Below, in pieces: positions 7,666-15,931 of a stretch of 64,000 bases of DNA. The translations under genes were made by a program, and so were the position numbers. This DNA comes from Maricaulis sp036231565 (lineage in GTDB: Bacteria > Pseudomonadota > Alphaproteobacteria > Caulobacterales > Maricaulaceae). The notes below the pieces were generated by a model, which was given only the letters and a program-made list of their open reading frames with translations, did no database searches and was not told where the DNA came from. The stretch lies in assembly GCA_036231565.1 (NCBI GenBank), contig JAZAHA010000058.1, forward strand, positions 62,001-126,000, read 5' to 3'. Numbering within the stretch: position 1 is the stretch's first letter; every line of letters begins with the position of its first letter.

Positions 7666-9499
7666 CCTGATACTCCTCATCGAGCAGGTTTTCGCCGCGC
7701 ACATAGAACTCCAGCGCCTCGGTCGCCTTCCAGCGCACCTGGCCGCCCACCAGGGTGTAGGCGTCCAGTGTCACCGTCCGGAATGTACCGAAATCCGTAT
7801 CCAGCTGATCGCCGGTATGGTCGATGGTCAGCGCGCCGGACCAGTCGAGGTTTGCCGGGTGCCAGTCGAGCGTCAGCGATGCCAGCCGCTCCGGCCGGCG
7901 GATCTCCGCGACGCCGTTCTCCTCGCTCTCCAGCAGGGAGAGCGACCCGAACGCCGACCAGCTGCCGGAAATGTCCCAGCTGCCCGACAGTTCGACACCC
8001 GAGCGGTTGGAGCGCGATGCGGCGTTCAGCGCGGTCGAGGGAAACACCGAGAAATCGGTGTAGATCTCGCCCTCGAGCTCGGACTCGAAGTAGACGGCGG
8101 AAACGGTTGCACGCCCGTCCAGCAGGGTCTGGTCCCAGCCGATCTCCCAGCCTGAGGAGCGCTCGGGATCCAGGTTCGGATTGCCGACAAAACTGCCCGG
8201 AAAATAGCCGAACAATTCATAGATCCCCGGATTCTTGACCCCTTCGCCAAAGCTCACCCGGGCCCGGCCATCCACAGTGTCAAACGACCAACCGGCGCCG
8301 ACACGCCAGGTCGTGGCATCGTCGAAACGGTCATGAACGTCGCGCCGGACGGACGCCGTCAACGTGAGGGCATTGTGCTCCAGACCGTAATCGGCGGCGA
8401 AGGCACTCGCCTCGATCGAGGGCGACTGGTTGGATCCGGCACCGGGCGCCGTGAAGGATTTCAGGCGATCCCGGTCGTGCTCGACGAGACCCGTCAGACG
8501 GTGCTGCGTCTCGCCCGTCGACCAGCGGCCGGTGACTTCATAGTGAGACTGAAGCCTCTGCCCCAGCGAGCGGCCCGTCGCCGTGCCGTCCGCGAAATTC
8601 TCGACCTCGTCATCGGTCAGCTGCACGGCCAGTTCGTGCTCGATGTCAAAGCCGCCCGCCGAATGCTCGGCCAGCAGTGCGGCACGGGCAAAGACGGTCC
8701 GGCCATCCGTGTTGCGGTCCACATCGTTCAACAGGCCGTCGAAATCGGTATCGCTGTCGAACGCGCTGTCATAGGACAACCACCGGGCCGATCCTTCAAA
8801 CCGGACAATGTCGTTGAGCGCATAGCCACCGGCGAGATTGACGGTCTCGTTCTCATAGCCGTCCTCCTCACCGCCCGTGCCCGACACGTCGATCCCGTCA
8901 CTGCGATAGGCGCTGCCCGACAGGGTCAGCCAGCCTTTTTCGAAAGTCGAGGCGATCCGGCCATTGCCATGGAAGGTCCCGAATTCACCGCCCTCAAGCC
9001 CCAGCGACGTCGTCATACCCGTCGTGGGCCGAGCCGTCGTCAGGCGGACCACGCCGCCAATCGCGTCGGCCCCCCACAGGGCCGACTGTTCGCCGCGCGA
9101 CACCTCGATCGAACCGAGATCGCTGAAGGCAAAGTGCGCGAAGTCCGCTTCACCGGTGAAAGGATTGTTGGCCTCGACGCCATCGATCAGCACAAGGACG
9201 TGATTGGCCTCGGCACCGCGGGCCCGGATCTGGGTCAGCGCACCGGGAGCGCCGGAGTGCGAGACCGCCAGGCCCGGAACCGCGCGCAGGATATCCGCCG
9301 CAAAGACCGAGCCCCTGGCCTCGATATCATCGGCATCGAGCCGGGAAATACTGGCCGTCGCGTCATCGGCCGGGATCGGCACGCGGGCGGCGGTGATCAG
9401 GATGACATCATCGTCCTGCGCGTCCTGGGCCAGGACGGCGGGCGAAATCAGGACAGAACTGGCTGCCAGCGTCAGCGGCAGCGATTTGTGTATGCGCAT
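7601..9499 (-). CDS. btuB: TonB-dependent vitamin B12 receptor (BtuB-like)
   Basis: This 632-residue outer-membrane receptor has a signal peptide ending near AVLAQ. The TonB-box-like region VILITAARVP follows, then a plug with ILRAVPGLAV and VLVLIDGVEANN, and a 22-strand-type barrel ending GRGLYFGLRLRNG. Size and plug wording match BtuB rather than the 1000-residue receptors. I chose ATG 9499 because GGAG sits nine bases upstream; a GTG at 9514 overlaps that ribosome-binding site and is unlikely to be used. It is the first gene after a cobalamin riboswitch, so expression should fall when B12 is plentiful. It captures B12 at the cell surface for BtuFCD. Confidence 0.92.
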   Translation of the reverse strand: MRIHKSLPLTLAASSVLISPAVLAQDAQDDDVILITAARVPIPADDATASISRLDADDIEARGSVFAADILRAVPGLAVSHSGAPGALTQIRARGAEANHVLVLIDGVEANNPFTGEADFAHFAFSDLGSIEVSRGEQSALWGADAIGGVVRLTTARPTTGMTTSLGLEGGEFGTFHGNGRIASTFEKGWLTLSGSAYRSDGIDVSGTGGEEDGYENETVNLAGGYALNDIVRFEGSARWLSYDSAFDSDTDFDGLLNDVDRNTDGRTVFARAALLAEHSAGGFDIEHELAVQLTDDEVENFADGTATGRSLGQRLQSHYEVTGRWSTGETQHRLTGLVEHDRDRLKSFTAPGAGSNQSPSIEASAFAADYGLEHNALTLTASVRRDVHDRFDDATTWRVGAGWSFDTVDGRARVSFGEGVKNPGIYELFGYFPGSFVGNPNLDPERSSGWEIGWDQTLLDGRATVSAVYFESELEGEIYTDFSVFPSTALNAASRSNRSGVELSGSWDISGSWSAFGSLSLLESEENGVAEIRRPERLASLTLDWHPANLDWSGALTIDHTGDQLDTDFGTFRTVTLDAYTLVGGQVRWKATEALEFYVRGENLLDEEYQDVFGYHTPGRGLYFGLRLRNG

Positions 9500-9619
9500 G
9501 TACCACGTCTCCACAGCATGGTGACCGGCCGCACACGCGACCGGCGGGTTGCAAGGAGTCGTCGAAAACGGAAAATCCGCGCCAGCCTCGTGTTTTCCCG
9601 CACGAGCGGACAGACGACG

Positions 9620-9805
9620 GCGATGGCAGGTCTTCCGGCTTGCGGGTCAATACGGACGATGCCCCTTCCCGGGACCGCAGCCCCAGTGGTTACTTGCATC
9701 GCCGCTCGCCGCTTACGGCTGCGGGCACAGCGCCGGACTTGGTCATTACCTGAAGAGTGGTGACCGCACCGGCTTCCCGATTAATCCCGTGAGGGAACCA
9801 TCGCG
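9620..9805 (-). ncRNA. Cobalamin riboswitch
   Basis: Reading leftward, the segment contains the classical parts in order. GGTTCCC and GGGAAGCCGGTG form the first arm, followed by a GCCCGCAGCCGTAAGCGG-type core. Next come GATGCAAG and the GGTCCCGGGAAGG arm, and finally the B12 box AGCCGGAAGACCTGCC. Downstream, before btuB, a perfect 8-bp hairpin (9525-9544, CCGGTCGC with GCGGCCGG, 4-base loop) lies just before the Shine-Dalgarno. It could be part of the expression platform; no T-tract follows it, so translational control is more likely than termination. The rest of the 361-bp leader from 9500 to 9860 shows no gene. Confidence 0.95.
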
Positions 9806-9860
9806 GCGCGGACGCTAGGGCCGGCCGCTGCAAAAGGCAATGCCAAAGCAACTGGATGTA

Positions 9861-10745
9861 TCAGTCACGTGACGCCAATTGGGCTTCGAGGTTGCGGATA
9901 CGCTGGTACAATGCACGCTCTTTGACGCGGTCCGGCTGCGACAGCGTACGTTCGAGCGAACGCAGCTCGCGCTGGGTTTTCCGCCAGCGCTGCCAGAGCA
10001 GAAACACTTTCGGCCCCTCGACCAGATAGCGGCGCCACATCCGGCCCGGCTCCTGCACGAGACGGTGCAGCCATTCCAGCCGCGCCCGCTGAATCCAGAC
10101 AGGCGCCCGGCGGGCCTTGCCGCCCAGGAAGTCCAGCGACGCGCCCACGCACAGTCCGACGCCCGTGCAATCGCCGCGGTCGAGGCAGGCTTCCGCGATC
10201 ATTTCCTGCTGCGGAGATCCCACGCAGACCAGGACAAAGCGCGACGGATTTTCCGCGACAAAGCGGGCACATTCCGCAACCGCTTCCGGGTTGCTGCGCA
10301 GTCCCATCGGCGGTTCGTGCCAGCGCACATCCTTCAGACCGTAGCGTGCCGTGACAGCATCGACGACAGACTTGGTGCCGCCGATAATGGTCAGCGGTTC
10401 AGCCGGATCGATTGCGGTGTCGAACAGGCGTGCGGTTAGATCCGAGCCCGGCGCGATATCGATGCGCTCACCCGACATGCGGCCGATCAGCTCCAGCACA
10501 CGGCTGTCACAGACGGTCAGCCAGGCCTGGGCATAGAGCGTCGCCAGAACGGTATCGTGCTCAAGCCGGACCAGATGATCCACATTGGGGGTGACGACAA
10601 AGGCAAAGGGGCTGGCCGGATCGCGTTCGGTGATACGGCGCAGGGCCGTATCCAGACCGATCTTGTCAAAGGCCGAGTTCAGAAACCAGATATGGCGCGA
10701 ACCATTACGCCGTTCGACGAAGTTGCCGCTGGCTGCTGCCTGCAT
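9861..10745 (-). CDS. WecG/TagA/CpsF family glycosyltransferase
   Basis: This 294-residue family 26 glycosyltransferase normally adds a UDP-linked N-acetylhexosamine derivative to an undecaprenyl-linked sugar during surface polysaccharide synthesis. Visible motifs are VVTPNVDHLVRLE (active-site Asp region) and the CDSRVLELIGRMSG substrate loop, then TIIGGTK and LVCVGSPQQEMIAE. The C-terminal 60 residues are basic and helical, as in membrane-associated members. ATG 10745 has AAGGGTG about nine bases upstream. No other polysaccharide gene is nearby, so its pathway cannot be read from context. It is transcribed toward the B12 riboswitch with no obvious terminator between them. Confidence 0.9.
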   Translation of the reverse strand: MQAAASGNFVERRNGSRHIWFLNSAFDKIGLDTALRRITERDPASPFAFVVTPNVDHLVRLEHDTVLATLYAQAWLTVCDSRVLELIGRMSGERIDIAPGSDLTARLFDTAIDPAEPLTIIGGTKSVVDAVTARYGLKDVRWHEPPMGLRSNPEAVAECARFVAENPSRFVLVCVGSPQQEMIAEACLDRGDCTGVGLCVGASLDFLGGKARRAPVWIQRARLEWLHRLVQEPGRMWRRYLVEGPKVFLLWQRWRKTQRELRSLERTLSQPDRVKERALYQRIRNLEAQLASRD

Positions 10746-10890
10746 GATCTGACACCCTTTGTCCCGTTACGCGCCAGGCGCGACCGTTTCACCCGGGGCA
10801 ATGCAAGCGGTGCGCCGTTTTCCCCGGTGGCGTGCATCCGATCGGACCTCCTGCGGCATCCAGAGGAGCAAAGGTCGAGGAGGGTCCGGC

Positions 10891-11136
10891 ATGCTTGTGA
10901 AAACGGGAGTTCTGGCAGCCATTGCGGCATTGCCCGCCGTCTCGCTGGCACTGCCGCCGGTGACCGGACTCAACGTCACCCTGTCAATGGGCGCGTATTC
11001 CCTCGTTTTGAACGGAGACAGGGGACCGGATTTCCGGATCGACACGACCTGTTTTGCGACACCCTGCCCGCTCGCCCGACTACGCATCGAAAAATCACAC
11101 GAGACGCCGGGCAATCTGCTGCCGGAAGCGGTCTAG
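10891..11136 (+). CDS. Small predicted secreted protein of unknown function
   Basis: This short 81-residue gene has a strong ribosome-binding site (GAGGAGGG, about six bases before the ATG). The N-terminus is a convincing signal peptide, with a short basic start, a hydrophobic core and cleavage near SLALP. The mature part is about 60 residues and contains two closely spaced cysteines (TTCFATPCP) that could form a disulfide. I recognise no family. The frame is open further upstream but without an in-frame Shine-Dalgarno. It sits alone between the divergently oriented glycosyltransferase and the convergent mnmC, whose stop is 4 bp away. Confidence 0.6.
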   Translation: MLVKTGVLAAIAALPAVSLALPPVTGLNVTLSMGAYSLVLNGDRGPDFRIDTTCFATPCPLARLRIEKSHETPGNLLPEAV

Positions 11137-11140
11137 CGCC

Positions 11141-12874
11141 TCAGCCTCCGCGCCGCTGGCGGCGCTTCTCGAAACGTGCCGGCTCGAACGCTTCGGCTGC
11201 GGATCGCGGCAAAACCGGCACATGCCCGTGCGCGAGCGCTGCCACATGCTCGGCCAGAAGCGGCGCATGCGCGAAGCCGCGCGATCCCAGACCGGAGAGA
11301 ATGAAACTTCGCGACCCCAGCGCCCCGGCGACCGGGAGCCGGTCCGGCGTCGAGGCCCGTACGCCGCGCCAGGTCTGCACGACCTCGCCGGCCTTCAGCG
11401 AAGGAAAGTGCCGCTTGAAGGCCGCGCGGAAATCGGCAATCGCCGGCTCCTCCGGTCCTGCATCCTCACCGGCGACATGGGTGGCGCCGACCAGCACGCC
11501 GCCCGGCGCCGCACAGGCATAGCCGCCCCAGGTCACTGGCTGTGCCGGGGCTTCGCCCGCGAGGACCGCGAGCTGTCCGGCACTCGGTGAAATGTCCGGA
11601 TACCAAGCCGCTGTGCCGGCTCCACACGCAAAAACGACAATATCCGCACGGCACAGTGTTTCACCCTCTGCATCCGCCAGCAGGACGTCGCTGTCCGTCT
11701 CGGAGGCCGAGGCAATCCGCGCCGCGTGAACCGGCAGGTCGCCCAGCATCCGGGCGACGATGCGCGCGGGTTCGATCCGGGCAGCGGCGCGCATCTGCAG
11801 CACCGATCCGTCCCACTCGACCCGCTCATCCATCAGGGCTGCGATACCGTCGAAACGCTGCGCTTCGCGCTCATCCTTCGCCAGCCGGACAACGCCGCCG
11901 GGGTAAAAGCCGTCAAAGCCTTCATAACAGCGCCGCGCAAAATCAAAGGCGGCCAGGGTAGCCCGCACGTGGGGCCGGTCGGCCCGCTCCAGGCGCGGTG
12001 TCAGCAATCCGGCCGGTGCCCCCGACGCGCCGCCTGCCGGCCCGGCGGCGTCGAATACGACAACCTCGCTCCCCCGCCTTGCGAAGGCGCGCGCCAGGCT
12101 GGCGCCGGCAATGCCGGCACCGATGATCGCGACCTTCCGCGGCGGCGGCATTGTTGCGGCGGGTATTCCCGGAAACACGGCCTCCAGCCGCTCGCGCTTG
12201 CGTCCGTAGCCGGGGCGTTTGGCGACCTCGAAACCGGCTTCCTGCAGCCCCCGCCGGACATGTCCGGCCACGGTGAACGTGCCGACCCGCGCGCCCGGCG
12301 CTGACAGCCGGCCAACCTGGTCGAGCACATCCTGTGACCACATGGCGTCATTCTTCGCCGGCGCAAACCCGTCGAGAAACCAGGCATCCGCCCGGAAATC
12401 CATATCGGCCAGTGCGGCCTCGACCGCGTCGTGAATGACGGTGATCGCAAACCCGTCCTCGGGGAACACAAGGCGATGGACGCCCTTCTGCCGCGAGGGC
12501 CATTGTTTCAGCAGACGCGTTGTGAGCGGTTCGAGATCCGGCCAGGCCGCAAAGGCGCGGCCCGTTTCATCGCGGCTTAACGGGTGTTTCTCGACCGAGA
12601 CGAAATCCAGCCACGCGCCGGCCGGCCGTGTCTCGCGCCAGAGCTGCCAGAGCGCCAACGCATTCAGTCCGGTACCAAAGCCCAGCTCGCCGACAACAAA
12701 GTGCCGACGCCCCTGCCAGGCTTCGGGCAGGCCGCACCCTTTGAGGAAAACCGCCCGGGTCTCCTCGAGCCCGTCTTCGGCCGAAAAATAGACATCACCA
12801 TAGTCCGCCGCGCGCGGGCCGGACGGCTCCCAGTCGAGCCGGGCCGGTTCGCAAACCAGGCTCTCCTCGGTCAT
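11141..12874 (-). CDS. mnmC: Bifunctional tRNA mnm5s2U biosynthesis protein MnmC
   Basis: This 577-residue bifunctional enzyme completes the mnm5s2U modification at wobble position 34 of some tRNAs. The N-terminal SAM-dependent methyltransferase (about 1-235) shows YGDVYFS, GELGFGTGLNAL and the DGFAPAKND motif. The C-terminal FAD-dependent oxidoreductase (about 245-570) shows VAIIGAGIAGASLARAFARRG and near the end GLGSRGFAHAPLLAE. In the pathway the oxidase domain removes the carboxymethyl group from cmnm5U and the methyltransferase then methylates nm5U. Length and fusion order are canonical. The RBBP9-like hydrolase gene lies just upstream with a 7-bp gap, suggesting co-transcription. Confidence 0.95.
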   Translation of the reverse strand: MTEESLVCEPARLDWEPSGPRAADYGDVYFSAEDGLEETRAVFLKGCGLPEAWQGRRHFVVGELGFGTGLNALALWQLWRETRPAGAWLDFVSVEKHPLSRDETGRAFAAWPDLEPLTTRLLKQWPSRQKGVHRLVFPEDGFAITVIHDAVEAALADMDFRADAWFLDGFAPAKNDAMWSQDVLDQVGRLSAPGARVGTFTVAGHVRRGLQEAGFEVAKRPGYGRKRERLEAVFPGIPAATMPPPRKVAIIGAGIAGASLARAFARRGSEVVVFDAAGPAGGASGAPAGLLTPRLERADRPHVRATLAAFDFARRCYEGFDGFYPGGVVRLAKDEREAQRFDGIAALMDERVEWDGSVLQMRAAARIEPARIVARMLGDLPVHAARIASASETDSDVLLADAEGETLCRADIVVFACGAGTAAWYPDISPSAGQLAVLAGEAPAQPVTWGGYACAAPGGVLVGATHVAGEDAGPEEPAIADFRAAFKRHFPSLKAGEVVQTWRGVRASTPDRLPVAGALGSRSFILSGLGSRGFAHAPLLAEHVAALAHGHVPVLPRSAAEAFEPARFEKRRQRRGG

Positions 12875-12881
12875 GACCGAC

Positions 12882-13433
12882 CTAGAGCGTCTGGGTGAAG
12901 CGGGCGAAGGCCATCAGCCCTTCCGGCCAGGGGCCGTGTCCGCTTTCCGGCTCGAAATGCCCGGCCTCGCCGGCATTGCCGAAATGAATGCCCCAGTCGC
13001 GCGCCCAGGCTTCCGCCTTGGTGATATTGCAGGTCGGATCGTTGGAGCTTGCCAGAAGCAGTCCGGCAAAACCGAGCGGCTGGCGCGGCACCGGATCGAA
13101 GCCATGATCGCCATAGGTCGTCTTCAGTTCGGGGCGTTCCCAGTCCGAGGCGCCGACCAGAAAGGCACCCGCGATCTTGCCTGTCAGCGCCGGCGCCGCA
13201 TGGGCGACGGTGAGCACTCCCAGTGCATGGGCGACGAGGATGACGGGCTTTTCAGCCTCGCCGACCGCGTCGATCAGCCGGTTTACCCACGTCTCGCGCT
13301 GCGGCTGGTTCCAGTTATCCTGATCCACGCGCCGCGCCGTGGACATATTGTCCAGCCAGCGTGATTGCCAGTGGAAGGGCGAGGGCTCGCCCGCGCCCGG
13401 CACGATGAGAATGTCGCTGTCCTTGATCTTCAT
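12882..13433 (-). CDS. RBBP9/YdeN-like alpha/beta hydrolase lacking the nucleophile serine
   Basis: This 183-residue protein has the compact RBBP9/YdeN alpha/beta-hydrolase pattern. It has an N-terminal ILIVPG strand with HWQSRW, a nucleophile-elbow region, ASSNDPTC carrying the acid Asp, and GHFEPESGHGPWPEG carrying the catalytic His. At the elbow, however, it reads VAHALGVL, where the family normally has HSLG: codon GCA (Ala) stands in place of Ser. The Asp and His are kept. It may be a pseudo-enzyme or binding protein. It is 7 bp upstream of mnmC and read the same way; motA lies further upstream behind a hairpin. Confidence 0.82.
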   Translation of the reverse strand: MKIKDSDILIVPGAGEPSPFHWQSRWLDNMSTARRVDQDNWNQPQRETWVNRLIDAVGEAEKPVILVAHALGVLTVAHAAPALTGKIAGAFLVGASDWERPELKTTYGDHGFDPVPRQPLGFAGLLLASSNDPTCNITKAEAWARDWGIHFGNAGEAGHFEPESGHGPWPEGLMAFARFTQTL

Positions 13434-13470
13434 GGCGCCCTTCTAGCGCCGATCGACGCAAACGCCATCC

Positions 13471-13509
13471 CCCAAATGAAATGGCGCGGAACCTGCGGGT
13501 TCCGCGCCA
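13471..13509 (-). terminator. Terminator-like hairpin after motA
   Basis: A perfect 12-bp stem (TGGCGCGGAACC with GGTTCCGCGCCA, 4-base loop) is followed on the minus strand by TTTCATTT. It lies between the motA stop codon and the RBBP9-like gene start, so it probably separates motA from the hydrolase-mnmC unit. Confidence 0.75.
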
Positions 13510-13533
13510 GTTGTCCTCGTGCGGCCTTGTCGA

Positions 13534-14406
13534 TCAGCCGACTTCGGAGGGTATCTGGTCCAGGGCCGCTTCCAGCTCGGCAAAGCTGGGCTGCATCTTG
13601 GAGGGAACGCCACCGCGGCCGATCTCGACCGAAATCTGGGCGGCGTTACCGTGCAGGTGCGCCACCAGCACGTCCTGGATGATCTTGTAGAAGCTGTGCT
13701 CCTCGTCATAGACGGCCTGCATGTAGGCGGCAAAGGGGCCGACAAAGCCGTAGGCAACGAACACGCCGAGGAAGGTGCCGACCAAGGCGCCGCCGATATA
13801 GCCGCCCAGAATGGCCGGCGGGCTTTCGATGGCGCCCATTGTCTTGATCACGCCCAGCACGGCCGCCACGATGCCCAGAGCCGGCAGGCCATCGGCCATC
13901 GTCTGCATGGCGTGGGCCGGGTCGGCCGCCTCGTGATGGTGCTTCTCCAGCTGCTTTTCCATCGCGTCCTCGACCTGGTGCGGATCTTCCAGGTTCATCG
14001 TCATCATGCGCAGCGTGTCGCAGATGAAGTCGACCGCGAAATGGTCCTTCATGATCTTGGGGTAGCGCGTGAAGATCGCGCTGTCCTTGGGGTTCTCGAT
14101 ATGGCTTTCGAGCGCGATAACCCCTTTTGTTTTCATTGTTTTTGTTAGCAAGAACAACAATGAGAGCAAGTCGGTATAGTCCTGCCCCTTCCATTTGGGC
14201 CCGGTGAAGATCTTGGCGAAATCGCCGAGCGTCTTCATCACCGTTTTCGGCTTGTTGCCGATCAGGAAGGCGCCGACTGCAGCACCACCGATCATCATCA
14301 GCTCGAAGGGCATGGCTTTGAGGATGACGTCGAAATGGCCGCCGGCCAGCGAGAAGCCGCCGAACACCATCACGAACACGACAATGATGCCGATAATCTG
14401 GAACAT
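13534..14406 (-). CDS. motA: Flagellar motor stator protein MotA
   Basis: This 290-residue inner-membrane stator subunit forms, with MotB, the proton channel that drives flagellar rotation. Four transmembrane segments lie at about residues 1-25, 32-50, 170-195 and 200-225. A large cytoplasmic loop (about 60-165) contains RYPKIMKDHFAVDF, the rotor-interacting region. The channel helix motif PALGIVAAVLGVIKTMGAI and the following GALVGTFLGVFVAYG are typical. The C-terminal tail is cytoplasmic. motB is not in this window, and the gene appears monocistronic, as in Caulobacter. The 209 bp upstream, shared with a divergent MFS gene, must hold both promoters. Confidence 0.96.
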   Translation of the reverse strand: MFQIIGIIVVFVMVFGGFSLAGGHFDVILKAMPFELMMIGGAAVGAFLIGNKPKTVMKTLGDFAKIFTGPKWKGQDYTDLLSLLFLLTKTMKTKGVIALESHIENPKDSAIFTRYPKIMKDHFAVDFICDTLRMMTMNLEDPHQVEDAMEKQLEKHHHEAADPAHAMQTMADGLPALGIVAAVLGVIKTMGAIESPPAILGGYIGGALVGTFLGVFVAYGFVGPFAAYMQAVYDEEHSFYKIIQDVLVAHLHGNAAQISVEIGRGGVPSKMQPSFAELEAALDQIPSEVG

Positions 14407-14615
14407 TTTCTACCGTCCACCGCTCTGTAAGGCCGTTCTCGACCCCGGTTTGACCGGCACTATGACGGGACAAGCTTAATGTCCGGTTGAACGCGCGTTA
14501 TGCGGGTGTTTACGGATCAGCGCCGCAGTGCGCCCTGGCACCGCCTTTCATTCCGGCATACCCGCTCCTTAAAAACTCATTGGACGGTCGGGAATCGGCG
14601 GTTTAGATCAGCATC

Positions 14616-15890
14616 ATGACCCCGCCCCAGACTGCGTCCAATCCCACCAGTCCCGCCGAACGGCGCCAGGCCTTCCGCCTGCTGTTCCTGTGCCTGATGG
14701 CGACCGGCATCGGCAATAATATGCTGTTTGCCATCCTGCCGCCGCTCGCACGCGGACTGGCCGTGCCGGAATACTGGGTCGGCGCGATCTACACGGTTTC
14801 AGCCGTCCTCTTCATGACCATGACACCCGTCTGGGGTGCGTTGTCGGATCGCCGCGGACGCAAGCCCTTCATCGTCTTCGGCCTGATTGCCTTTGCGTGC
14901 TCCACCCTGATTTTCGCCGCCGCCGCCTGGGCTGGTGAAAGCGGCTGGATCCCGCCCTTGGGCGCAATCTTTGCCATGGCGCTGGCGCGAACGCTGTTCG
15001 GCGGGCTCGGCTCGGCAACCAATCCATCGGCACAGGCCTACGTCGCCGACCGGACCAGCCCCGGTGAACGCACCGAGGCGCTGGCCGGACTGACAGCCGC
15101 CTTCGGCCTGGGGGCGGTCATCGGCCCCACCCTCGCAGCGACCCTGGTCGAACTCGTGGGCGTGCCGATCTTCATGGTGATCATTTCGGCGATGGTGGCC
15201 TCGGGCGCTTTCGCGGTCTGGTACCGTCTGCCCGAACAGTCACCGCCCAAGCTGCAGAGCCGGCCGATCAATCCCTTTGCGCAGTTCGCCTTCGGTGCCG
15301 ATCCGCGGATCTTCCCCTTCGTGGCCTATGGCTGCATCGCCTGGATCGTGCAGTCGCTCAGCCTGTCCACGCTTGCCTTCTTCGTGATGGACTCGCTGCA
15401 GCTCGATGAGGCCGCCGGGCTGCAGATGTCGTCGATCGCGCTGGCCGCAGGCGCCGGCGCGCTCATCGTCGCCCAGCTGGTGGTGATACCGGCCCTTCAT
15501 GCCAGTCCGCGCATCCTCATGTCGCTGGGTGCAGGGATCACGATGGCCGGCTTCGCGCTGATGATCGTGGCGCCGAACTATGCCGGCATCGTCACGGCCT
15601 ACATCCTGATTTCATTCGCGTTCGGACTGGCCCGCTCGGGTTTTGTCGGCGGCGCCTCGATCGCCGTGGAGCCGGAAGAACAGGGCCGGGTCGCAGGCCT
15701 GACCACAGCGACCGCCGGGCTGGGTTTCATCCTCGGTCCGGTCGGCGGACTGTTCATGTACAACCAGCTGGGTCACCTCGTGCCCTACTATGTCGCCTTT
15801 GTGCTGGCCGCGATCACGCTGGCACTCGCCTGGCTGCACCCGGGCATCAAGCGCGTCGCGAACATCGTCGAAGTGAAGCCGGAGCCCTGA
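14616..15890 (+). CDS. MFS transporter, TetA-like drug/metabolite exporter
   Basis: This 424-residue major facilitator protein has twelve predicted transmembrane segments. Motif A GALSDRRGRKP follows helix 2, and ARTLFGGLGSATNPSAQAYVAD lies around helix 4-5, typical of the DHA1/TetA branch. Helix 5 carries GLGAVIGPTLAATL, the antiporter motif C. It probably exports a small hydrophobic compound by proton antiport. The substrate is unknown, and no TetR-type regulator is adjacent, so drug resistance should not be assumed. It converges on mltB with about 40 bp between stop codons. Confidence 0.9.
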   Translation: MTPPQTASNPTSPAERRQAFRLLFLCLMATGIGNNMLFAILPPLARGLAVPEYWVGAIYTVSAVLFMTMTPVWGALSDRRGRKPFIVFGLIAFACSTLIFAAAAWAGESGWIPPLGAIFAMALARTLFGGLGSATNPSAQAYVADRTSPGERTEALAGLTAAFGLGAVIGPTLAATLVELVGVPIFMVIISAMVASGAFAVWYRLPEQSPPKLQSRPINPFAQFAFGADPRIFPFVAYGCIAWIVQSLSLSTLAFFVMDSLQLDEAAGLQMSSIALAAGAGALIVAQLVVIPALHASPRILMSLGAGITMAGFALMIVAPNYAGIVTAYILISFAFGLARSGFVGGASIAVEPEEQGRVAGLTTATAGLGFILGPVGGLFMYNQLGHLVPYYVAFVLAAITLALAWLHPGIKRVANIVEVKPEP

Positions 15891-15931
15891 GCACACCAGA
15901 GCCCCGACAAGGCACCGTCAGAGCGCGCGGA

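Noticed and set aside
14616..15890. Tetracycline-resistance gene
   Set aside because: Only general TetA-like MFS motifs are present. No TetR-type regulator or resistance context is nearby, so a generic exporter call is safer.
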